Virus record (IMG/VR): IMGVR_UViG_3300047494_000096
Coordinates: 1-24,280 of that record
Strand: one strand, 5' to 3'
DNA length: 24,280 nt
Source of the DNA: a virus
The notes beneath the pieces are model-generated. The model was not told where the DNA came from and did no database searches. It saw only the letters and a list, made by a program, of their open reading frames with translations. The position numbers and the translations under genes were made by a program. Shown here piece by piece: positions 6,899 to 13,800 of the stretch. Each line of letters opens with the position of its first letter. The first letter of the stretch is position 1.

Positions 6899-7833
6899 CG
6901 CCAGGCGCAGGCTTTTCTCCAGGCGCTTGGCGGGTTTCCGCGATAGTCGACTCGGCCAAATTCACCTTCAAGATGTTCGATTTTGGCAGCGGAGATAATT
7001 ATCGCATAATTGTGAATGGCCAGTACGTTAGTACATCTCCGACGGTCATGAGCAGTTCTGGCGTGAACTATCTCACCGTCGATTTTACGTCCGCAGGCGG
7101 GCGGGCCGCGAGACTCGTGACGATCGAGTCCTCGGCGCCGGCTGGATTCTACGGCGTTTACGTCGGCCCGACGGAGGGCGTTTATAAGCCAGCCGGCGAT
7201 ATCGTACGCCTACAGGTTGAGGGCGACAGCTTCGCCTCTGGAGCAGGCGCCACGATCACGCAAAACGGCTTTGTCTACGTGCTTGGGGACTGCCTTGGCA
7301 CACAAGACATATGGTCCGACGGCGTCGGCGGAAGCGGCTATATTGCCAGCGCCGGAAACACTGTGACCACATTCCTACAGCGTGTGCCGGACATCATTGC
7401 TGCCAATCCCGACATCCTGGTGGTGTGCGGTGGCATCAACGATTCGGGCTTCACGCCGCAAGCTGTCCAGGCCGCAGTTTACACATACCTCAAAACGCTT
7501 CGTGCTCAGGCAGCTTTGGCAAAGACCCCGATTTTTATCACCGGTGCGTGGCCTGGGCCGACCGGCCCGAGCGCCGCGATCCTGGCGACCGAAGCTGCGA
7601 TCGGGGCAGCCGTGGCATCAATGGGCGACCCTTACATGTTCTTCATCCCCGTCGCGACCGACCCGAACGGCTCTTGGATAAGCGGGGTTGGCTATTCCGG
7701 TTCTCCGGCCGGCGCCGGTAATTCAGATGTTTATACGAACGGCGCCAATCTGCCCCACACCAATGATGCTGGACATTTTTTCCTTGGAAGCAGGCTGGCT
7801 GACGCAATCATGCGCGACTTGCAGCCCTACTAA
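6802..7833 (+). CDS. SGNH/GDSL-type hydrolase domain (C-terminal part of frameshifted gene)
   Basis: GTG 6802 is only the formal start; there is no ribosome site and the true N-terminus is in the preceding frame. SGNH hydrolases are esterases/lipases/acetylhydrolases; in phage virions they commonly deacetylate surface polysaccharide. Counting from 6802, block I is VEGDSFASG with Ser143. The Gly of block II is in GVGGSGY (~175-180), block III is GGINDSG with Asn213, and block V is NDAGH with Asp322-x-x-His325. All four catalytic blocks are intact. Residues 1-130 are a beta-rich domain (GFGFRTFNATTVTPG, FKMFDFGSGDNYRIIVNG), as in tail or decoration proteins. Gene position in the head region suggests a capsid- or neck-associated enzyme, but a tail location is possible. 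Confidence 0.75.
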   Translation: MGGTTQGALNYYSGQIGTYSGFGFRTFNATTVTPGAGFSPGAWRVSAIVDSAKFTFKMFDFGSGDNYRIIVNGQYVSTSPTVMSSSGVNYLTVDFTSAGGRAARLVTIESSAPAGFYGVYVGPTEGVYKPAGDIVRLQVEGDSFASGAGATITQNGFVYVLGDCLGTQDIWSDGVGGSGYIASAGNTVTTFLQRVPDIIAANPDILVVCGGINDSGFTPQAVQAAVYTYLKTLRAQAALAKTPIFITGAWPGPTGPSAAILATEAAIGAAVASMGDPYMFFIPVATDPNGSWISGVGYSGSPAGAGNSDVYTNGANLPHTNDAGHFFLGSRLADAIMRDLQPY

Positions 7834-7848
7834 AGAAGACAAAGGGCG

Positions 7849-7886
7849 CCGCAACCAAACCTCGGTAGAGCCTCTGCGGGGCGCCT
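7849..7886 (+). repeat. GCAACCAA leader motif, copy 2, within a stem-loop (70 nt before 7923)
   Basis: GCAACCAA at 7851-7858 follows CC and is enclosed by complementary CCGCA (7849-7853) and TGCGG (from about 7880); GGCGCC flanks on both sides could extend the pairing. It lies in the 89-base gap between the SGNH gene and the gene at 7923. An AGGAG ribosome site follows near 7910. Spacing to the ATG is longer (70 nt) than in most copies. Confidence 0.5.
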
Positions 7887-7922
7887 CGGCGCCGGAAACA
7901 GTCTCGACCAGGAGCCACACCG

Positions 7923-8453
7923 ATGACGACCTACCTGTCCATTATGCCGCCGCCCGGTCAGTCGCCGGCATTCTCGGTGGTCGAAGGCATTTCCGGCACC
8001 TCGTACAAACCCGATGCCAACGGCATCTACACCGTGGCGACGCCGGATGCCGACTATCTGATCCGTCAGGGCTGGATCCAGCCGCTGACGCTGAACATAA
8101 TCGGCATGCTGCTCGGCGCGAACATGAACAGCACGGCCGACCAGCTGATCCCGCTCTATGTACCTGCCACCACGCTCTACCGGGTCAACAAGGTGACCGT
8201 GACCAACGCCTCTGTCTCTCTAACCACGGCCGTCGGCGGTCTCTACACAGGTGCCGGCAAGACTGGCTCGGCGTTGGTGGCAAACTCGCAAGTGTATTCG
8301 GCGCTGACCACGGGCCTAAAGGCGGTGGATCTGACGTTGGCGCTCAACCAGCGCGACGTCGCGGGCACGCTGCTGTATCTGTCACTGACAACCGCACAGG
8401 GTGCCGCGGCCACGGCCGACGTTTACGTGTATGGCGACAGGCTTGCGCAGTAA
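7923..8453 (+). CDS. Putative virion (decoration/appendage-type) protein, 176 aa
   Basis: AGGAG ~9 nt before ATG 7923 gives a clear start. The N-terminal ~55 residues (GTSYKPDANGIYTVATPDAD, then YLIRQGW) match the layout of the N-terminus of the SGNH protein: Gly, aromatic, Pro, Gly-[IV]-Tyr, Asp, Leu/Phe-Ile, Gly-aromatic. This suggests a common docking module. The remainder is a beta-rich Thr/Val/Ala domain (LYRVNKVTVTNASVSLTTAV, LTTAQGAAATADVYVYGDRL), as in phage decoration or tail-associated proteins. No catalytic motif. The next elements are hairpins and tRNA genes, so it ends a transcription unit. Exact role unknown. Confidence 0.6.
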   Translation: MTTYLSIMPPPGQSPAFSVVEGISGTSYKPDANGIYTVATPDADYLIRQGWIQPLTLNIIGMLLGANMNSTADQLIPLYVPATTLYRVNKVTVTNASVSLTTAVGGLYTGAGKTGSALVANSQVYSALTTGLKAVDLTLALNQRDVAGTLLYLSLTTAQGAAATADVYVYGDRLAQ

Positions 8454-8466
8454 CGCCGAAGACGCT

Positions 8467-8496
8467 TAAGCCTCCTGCACGCTCGTCGGGGGGCTT
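8467..8496 (+). other. Stem-loop after the gene ending at 8453
   Basis: AAGCC-T-CC pairs with GG-G-GGCTT around a loop of about 12 bases. It precedes the stronger hairpin at 8502. It may help end the upstream transcript; there is no T-run after it. Confidence 0.35.
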
Positions 8497-8501
8497 CAAA
8501 C

Positions 8502-8540
8502 CGCCGTGCCTGGAACAAGATCCAGGCACGGCGAATTGCT
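8502..8540 (+). terminator. Strong 13-bp hairpin, terminator-like, just before the tRNA pair
   Basis: The arms 8502-8514 and 8521-8533 are perfectly complementary (13 bp, GC-rich) around the loop ACAAGA, followed by AATTGCTTTT. The T-run is short and interrupted, so it may be a weak terminator, an RNA 3'-end stabiliser, or a processing signal for the tRNA that begins at 8544. Confidence 0.55.
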
Positions 8541-8543
8541 TTT

Positions 8544-8620
8544 CGCGGGGTAGCTCAGTTCGGTAGAGCACAGGACTCATAATCCTGGGGCCGAGGGTTC
8601 AAATCCTTCTCCCGCAACCA
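8544..8620 (+). tRNA. tRNA-Met(CAU), initiator-like
   Basis: A full 77-nt cloverleaf is visible. The acceptor arms are 8544-8550 and 8610-8616, the D arm is GCTC/GAGC (8553-8569), and the anticodon stem CAGGA/TCCTG has loop CTCATAA (8576-8582, anticodon CAT). The T arm is GAGGG/CCTTC with loop TTCAAAT, the discriminator is A, and CCA is encoded (8618-8620). The first acceptor pair is C8544 x A8616, the C1-A72 mismatch that marks bacterial initiator tRNAs, and the 3' end CCCGCAACCA is that of tRNA-fMet. But the anticodon stem has only two of the three initiator G-C pairs (G-C, G-C, A-U), and the D stem has C11-G24 as in elongators. So it is a hybrid: probably a phage initiator tRNA, possibly an elongator Met or Ile(lysidine) tRNA. 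Confidence 0.88.
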
Positions 8621-8632
8621 AATCAACGTAAC

Positions 8633-8706
8633 GCGGGGCTGCGTGAGTGGCCAACGACCAGCCTTCCAAGCTGAGGAACAGGGTTCGATTCCCTGGCCCC
8701 GCTCCA
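8633..8706 (+). tRNA. tRNA-Gly(UCC)
   Basis: Twelve bases after the first tRNA. The acceptor arms GCGGGGC (8633-8639) and GCCCCGC (8696-8702) pair perfectly. The anticodon stem CCAGC/GCTGA has one outer C-A mismatch and the loop is CTTCCAA (8663-8669, anticodon TCC). The T arm is CAGGG/CCCTG with loop TTCGATT, the discriminator is T (U73, typical of tRNA-Gly) and CCA is encoded at 8704-8706. The D arm is weak (three pairs CGT/ACG with a GG in the loop). Total 74 nt. Confidence 0.85.
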
Positions 8707-8726
8707 AATCGCACCCGGTGGACCTC

Positions 8727-8735
8727 GCAACCAAC
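8727..8735 (+). repeat. GCAACCAA leader motif, copy 3 (55 nt before 8784)
   Basis: Located in the 77-base gap between tRNA-Gly and the gene at 8784; the first A of AACCAA (8729) is 55 nt upstream of the ATG. The base after AACCAA is C, so the closing pair seen in other copies is missing. The rest of the gap 8454-8783 holds only the hairpins and tRNAs listed. Confidence 0.5.
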
Positions 8736-8783
8736 CCAATCGCCTAGTCCGTGCGCACACTTCACGCCCGGGGCCTTTGATCT

Positions 8784-10160
8784 ATGGACGCAGCACTCGT
8801 CGACATCCTGGCGGAGAAAGGCCAGGAAATCACCGGCCAGTATGTGCTGGCTGACCTCGAGGCGCTCGGCAAATGCACCGATGATAGCGTCGTCATGGAG
8901 ACGCTGCAGAAATGGGCGGCCGGCGACGACAGCCTGCGCAAGCGCATGGCCGGCACGATCATCGCCCAGGCGCAGCGCACCGTCGGCAGCCAGACCCATG
9001 CTGCCATCCAGAAACTGAAGTCCAAGAAGCCGCTTGAGTCGACGGATCCAGCTACCATGGCGGCCGCTGCCAAACTCGGCATGCCGGCGAAACCGACCGA
9101 CGAGCGCCAGGCCATGCAGGCCGAGATGGACGCGCACACGCACCGCATGGCGCGCGTAGCCCAGAAGGCGGCGCTACACGGCGCGTCCCTGGGCGCCAAA
9201 ATGGCGGTGGAGAAGATGAACGCCGAGAAGGGAGCGATCAGGGCGGCCGGCGGTTTGGCGAAGGGTGTTGGGCCCGGTTTCTTGAGCGCTGCGGGTCGCG
9301 TGATCACGCATTCGGACGGCACCTTCACACGCCTCAACAGGCACTCGTTCGATAATGCGCCGAAGGCTCCGTGGCTTGGCCGCGCGGCTGGGCCAAAGGG
9401 CGCTCGCATACAGCATGCACCGGCGCCTAAAATTCAGGCCGAGGCAACGCCGCACGATCGCTTGAGCCCGCCCGCAACCAAGCCGGCAGTCGCCAAGCCC
9501 GCTTCCAGATGGGGCAGGAAAGCCAAGTTTGGCGTGGCCGCAGCCGGCGCCGGTGCGGTGGGGCTGCATCAGTATCGACGCAGCCAGGACGGCAAGTTCT
9601 CCGGCTCCGGTGCAGCCATGACCAAAGCTGCGCCCGACGGCGCGCATGTCGGTCTGACACCGCACATGACGATGACGCCAGACTTCCACGGCGGCTCGGA
9701 AACCGGCGGTAAGACCAGCCGTGCCAGCAACGTCCAGGACACCCGCGACAAGCGCCAGGCGCACGCCACCGGCTATCGCGGCACCATGAACCCCACGCCG
9801 CCGATCGTGCGCGGCAATACGCCGGCGCCCGGCATGGTCGACGACATGGAGCACGGCACGATCCATGGGTCGGCAGAGCCCGCGGGCGGCACGAAAATGG
9901 GAACTGCGGCCAGCTTGGCGGGGGTTAAGCGCAGCGCGCTGGTGATGGCGATCGGCGCCATGCGCAGGAAGGCCACGGCGAACCCGATTGCAAAGATGGC
10001 GACCAAGCCGATCAGCCCGTCCAGTGAGCCGATCCCGCGCCAAGTGCGCATGACGCCGGTGGCGGCGAAGGTCCACGAGATGTCCAAGCCGCCGCGCTTT
10101 GCCAGAATGCCAAGCCAAAAGTCCGAGCTGGTCAAGAACGGCGAGAGGGACGGGCTGTGA
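8784..10160 (+). CDS. Uncharacterised head-operon protein, 458 aa
   Basis: I do not recognise this as a known family. Residues 1-70 are a compact helical domain (MDAALVDILAEKGQEITGQY; CTDDSVVMETLQKWAAGDDS). Residues 80-170 are Ala/Met/Lys-rich helix (AEMDAHTHRMARVAQKAALH). After that the protein is basic, Pro/Ala-rich and probably disordered, with the QYRRSQDGKFSGSG motif at ~261-274 that resembles the HPR-xx-GRFA motif of other proteins here. ATG 8784 has only a weak GGGG ribosome site and follows motif copy 3 by 55 nt. The end overlaps the protease start by 4 nt (GTGA). Located directly before the protease in the head operon, it is likely a virion or scaffold-associated protein. The internal GCAACCAAG at 9474 is coding (Ala-Thr-Lys). 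Confidence 0.6.
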   Translation: MDAALVDILAEKGQEITGQYVLADLEALGKCTDDSVVMETLQKWAAGDDSLRKRMAGTIIAQAQRTVGSQTHAAIQKLKSKKPLESTDPATMAAAAKLGMPAKPTDERQAMQAEMDAHTHRMARVAQKAALHGASLGAKMAVEKMNAEKGAIRAAGGLAKGVGPGFLSAAGRVITHSDGTFTRLNRHSFDNAPKAPWLGRAAGPKGARIQHAPAPKIQAEATPHDRLSPPATKPAVAKPASRWGRKAKFGVAAAGAGAVGLHQYRRSQDGKFSGSGAAMTKAAPDGAHVGLTPHMTMTPDFHGGSETGGKTSRASNVQDTRDKRQAHATGYRGTMNPTPPIVRGNTPAPGMVDDMEHGTIHGSAEPAGGTKMGTAASLAGVKRSALVMAIGAMRRKATANPIAKMATKPISPSSEPIPRQVRMTPVAAKVHEMSKPPRFARMPSQKSELVKNGERDGL

Positions 10161-10807
10161 CCGCCATTACCGGCCCGTCCTACGGTGGCGCCGAAAAGCT
10201 GAATTTCGTGATGCCGCTGCTGAAGATCGATGCAGCGAACCAGCTGATCTATGCCAGAGCCGCCCAGGAAATCCCGGACAAATCCGGCGAGATCATGGAT
10301 TACGCGTCTGCGGTCAAAGACATCCAGCGCTGGTCGTCGGAGTACGAAAGCCGCACGAACGGCCTGTCCAAAGGCAACGTGCGGGTCATGCACCAGAAGA
10401 ATGCTTGCGGCGTCGTAAAGGATATTCTTTACAACGATGACGACAAAGCGATCGACGTGTGCATGAAGATCGTCGATCCGCTAGAGTTTGCCAAGGCAGA
10501 GGCCGGCGTCTACACCGGCGTGTCGGTCGGGGGCGGCTACCTCCGCAAATGGACCGACAGTTCGGGCGCGAAACGCTACACGCCGTTCACCCGCGAATTC
10601 AGCCTCGTCGACGACCCCTGCATCCCGACGGCCACCTTCGCCGAGCTGGTGAAGCTGAACGGCGAAACCGAGCAGCTGCGCCTGGTCGGCCGCGCCCACA
10701 GCTTCAACGAGCTCTGGAAAATCGCCGATGCTCCGGACGAAACCCCCACCTTCGACCGGCTGTGGGCAGCGCGGGCCAAAACCTTCGATGAACTCTGGGG
10801 TGCTTAA
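10157..10807 (+). CDS. XkdF-like prohead (procapsid) serine protease, 216 aa
   Basis: The sequence follows the XkdF-like putative serine protease pattern. An N-terminal FVMPLLKIDAANQLIYARAA leads to IPDKSGEIMDYASAVKDIQR, then GNVRVMHQKNACG with candidate catalytic His79. IDVCMKIVDPLEFAK follows, then GVYTGVSVGGGYLRKW with candidate Ser123, and FSLVDDPCIP near 149-157. Such proteases cleave scaffold and capsid N-arms in the procapsid; location upstream of scaffold and capsid fits. The C-terminus carries three spaced repeats, SFNELW (182-187), TFDRLW (198-203) and TFDELW (209-214), not part of the catalytic domain. GTG 10157 overlaps the previous stop (GTGA) and has GAGAGGGA 8 nt upstream. The next gene starts at the base after the stop. 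Confidence 0.8.
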   Translation: MTAITGPSYGGAEKLNFVMPLLKIDAANQLIYARAAQEIPDKSGEIMDYASAVKDIQRWSSEYESRTNGLSKGNVRVMHQKNACGVVKDILYNDDDKAIDVCMKIVDPLEFAKAEAGVYTGVSVGGGYLRKWTDSSGAKRYTPFTREFSLVDDPCIPTATFAELVKLNGETEQLRLVGRAHSFNELWKIADAPDETPTFDRLWAARAKTFDELWGA

Positions 10808-13800
10808 TTGGGCCAGAAACCGAATTTCACGGCCGAGATCATCTCCGATCTCCGCGGCCGCGTCATCGCCCACAATGCGCTGGCCGAGCCGGACAGGCAG
10901 ACCAAGCTGCAGGAGTTGAAGAAGCGGTATATCGCGGCCTACTCAGGTCCCGATCCTCACGGCCACGCCCTCCAGAAAATCGACGGCTTTCTCGACGGCC
11001 TGTCCAAAGGCTTCGATCCGGGCAAGCACCCGCGCAGCAAGGGCGGAAAGTTCGCCGGCAAGAATGCGCCTGCGCGCGCACCAATCCCGGTCAAGGTCGA
11101 GCTGCCTTCCTCCGCTGCCGAGCACCAGGAGCTTCAGGCGGAGAACCCGGCGTATCACGCGATTACCAGCGACGTTATTCCCGACACCAGGCACGAGGCC
11201 GAGGGGGCCGCGCTGAAGACCGGTATATCCATCGCGCTGGGCACCGCGGCGATCCTCAGCGCCTATCGCAGCGGTCCTCGCGGGTTGCTGGCCAGGGCGC
11301 TCGCCAATGCCACCGGTAAGCCGACGCGCTGGGCGGTGGGAGCAGGCGCCGGCGCAGCGCTATATGGCGGCGAGGCCGCCGGCAACAAGGCTGCACAAAT
11401 CGCCGGCCGGATCATCGGCAAGAAGATCGCCGATACCGATTTCCATACCGCAAAGGCAGCGACACGCGCTGTGGCCGATGCCGCCGAATGGGCTGGCCGC
11501 AAGCCGGGCCAACTGGCGGGACTTGCAGTGCCGCTGGCGATCCGCGGCGGCGTCAAGCTCGCGCAGGCGCCGATTGCCAGATTGCCAGCAAACGCCACCA
11601 GGCTGCAGCGTGGGCTGCATCGCGCTCAGTTGGCGGCGGCAAAAGGCGGCGTGCTCGCGGGAGCCTCGCTGGCCGCGGGCGGCGCCATCGATCATGCCTG
11701 GACCAATAGCGGCATCGCCGACCCCGAGAGCATCGGCAAAACCTACGACCACTTCTCCTATCGCACGATCGAGAAGCTGGCGGGTGATCGGGCCTTCGAC
11801 GGCGAATACGACCGGCAGCTGGCCGAGCTGCGCAAGATCTACGGCGATGATGAAGGTACGCTCGGCCGCATTCTGGACACCGATGCGTTGCGCAAGAATT
11901 TCCCGGTCTCGGCGGTGTTCGCAGGTGCCAAGCGCGCCATCAATATCGGGGCCGCGGCGCTTGCCGGTGGCGCCGTGGGCGCCGGTGTCGGCGCAGGCGT
12001 GCATCACGTGTTCCGGGCACGACCTGGCCAAAGCCACGGCTTTGATCCCTATCGTGATTCAAAAGGCCGGTTTGCAAGCGGGCCGGGCGCTTCAAGTGCG
12101 ATCGGCGCGGTCGTCGCCGGCACCGCGGCCGCCTTGGGTGTCTACGCGGCCCTGCGCGGCCACAACACGGCGATCCTCCGCAAGGTCATTGCCGGGCGGC
12201 TCGCGCATTCCCGCCGCATCATCGACAAGATTAATTCCGACGAGGGCCACGGCCCGGTCGCAAAAATGATCAGCGGCAAGCTGCAGACGATCGCGCAGCG
12301 TGTGCAGAACGACAAGAAACTGTCGGATCAGCTCGAGGAGATCGACCGGTATGGCGCCAGCCACAGTGCTCACTACAAGGAGGCCATCCGCACCGAGGTG
12401 AACCAGCGCCTGGCCGAACTGCTGGTCGACAAGGAGGAGTTTGCGGTTCCGGCCAAATACGCCGGGGGGTATGGCGTCACCAGGCTGACCAAGGTGCGCG
12501 ACGCCATTGGCGCCATGAAGCCAGGCGAATTCAAGGCCGCGATTTCCAAGCTGACGCCCAAGGAACAGGAGCAGGCGCTTCAGCTGTTTAACGGCCGCCA
12601 GGGCTGGATCGACGATGTAGACGCGCAGCTCGCCGGGCACCATGCCGCCATCGACAAGGCCGCCGCAGATGTCGAGCGCGCCAGGACAGAGCGTGTGGCG
12701 GCCGCGACCGCCACGCGTGACGCCAGGGCGACGCAGGGCATGGTGGGCGAGAAGACCGATGAGCAGAAAGCCGCCGATCTCGCCGCCGTCGGCGACGCGG
12801 AGGCGAAGGAGATCGCGGCATCCACCATCGAGCGTGAGGCGATCGCCAAGCACACCAGGCTGAAGGGCGGCGCCAAGATCATGTCGCCGCTCGAACCGGG
12901 GCGCCGGATCAAGCCGTTCGATACGGAAAAGGCAAAGTCCGATCTGCGCACCGCAGCTGAGAAGAAGCATGCGGCTGCGGTCGACCGCGAGATCGATCAC
13001 GCGCGATCGGCGCAACTGCAATCGCATGTGGCCCACCATGACCGCCTTCTGCTGGCGCGCGCTGGCCTGTATCGCGGCGCGATCGGGCCGGGCGCTGAAG
13101 ATGTGCTTGGTCCGCTGAAATCCGCGGTCGGCCTGACCCAGAAAACCGCCGAGAAATCGGCAACACCGGCCCTGCGCGACGCCCTGCACAACGGTTCGTC
13201 GGCCATGGCCTCGTTCCATGAGGCTGAGGCAAAACACGCGGCCGCTCTTGCGGATCACGCGGCTTCGATGACAGAGCTGAAAAACGCGAAGATCGCTGCC
13301 GTCGGCAAGACGCCGAAAGGCCTCACCGAGGTCCAGGCGCAGCAGCTTCGCGACGATCACGCCAATATCGAAGACCGCGTCAGGCAGCATGCCGCCACCG
13401 TCGCCGATCGGGCGCGCGAACTGGCGACAGCCCGAAGCCGCATGCACGACGCGGCCGTGCACATCGAGGAGACAGCGGCCGGTGCGGGCGTTCGCTCCGC
13501 CGATGGGTCACGTTTTCCGCTGGCGATGCGCGCGCACCTAGCGGCTGGCTTCCGGCAAATCAGCGCCGGGCCAGCGGCAGCCGCCACGCAGTTCCTGTCG
13601 AACACAACGGCAAAGAATTTTCGCAATTATGCGAAGAAAACCGGGCAGAGTGCCAAGGCCTTTGGCACCCGCATGGGCGCCGGGTTCAAAGGCACGACGG
13701 CAGCGGCATTCATGCGCGACGACGACGTGCACGGGCGCGTCATCGATCCGATCAAGACGTTTCGCACGCTGAGCCTGGTTGGAGGCGCCGTGGGCGGTAT

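Noticed and set aside
8611-8640. Phage attachment site at the tRNA 3' end
   Set aside because: tRNA genes lie in the middle of the structural operon, carry encoded CCA, and no integrase is near; the repeated core is explained as the leader motif or tRNA conservation.
9474-9482. GCAACCAAG inside the gene at 8784 (also GCAACCAA at 14372, 17041, 18429)
   Set aside because: These are in frame as Ala-Thr-Lys/Asn codons with no start codon at the typical distance; treated as coding coincidences, though 9474 might mark an old gene fusion.
12092-13462. 456-aa minus-strand frame opposite the giant protein
   Set aside because: Low-complexity shadow of the long coupled + strand gene; no ribosome site or family-like sequence.
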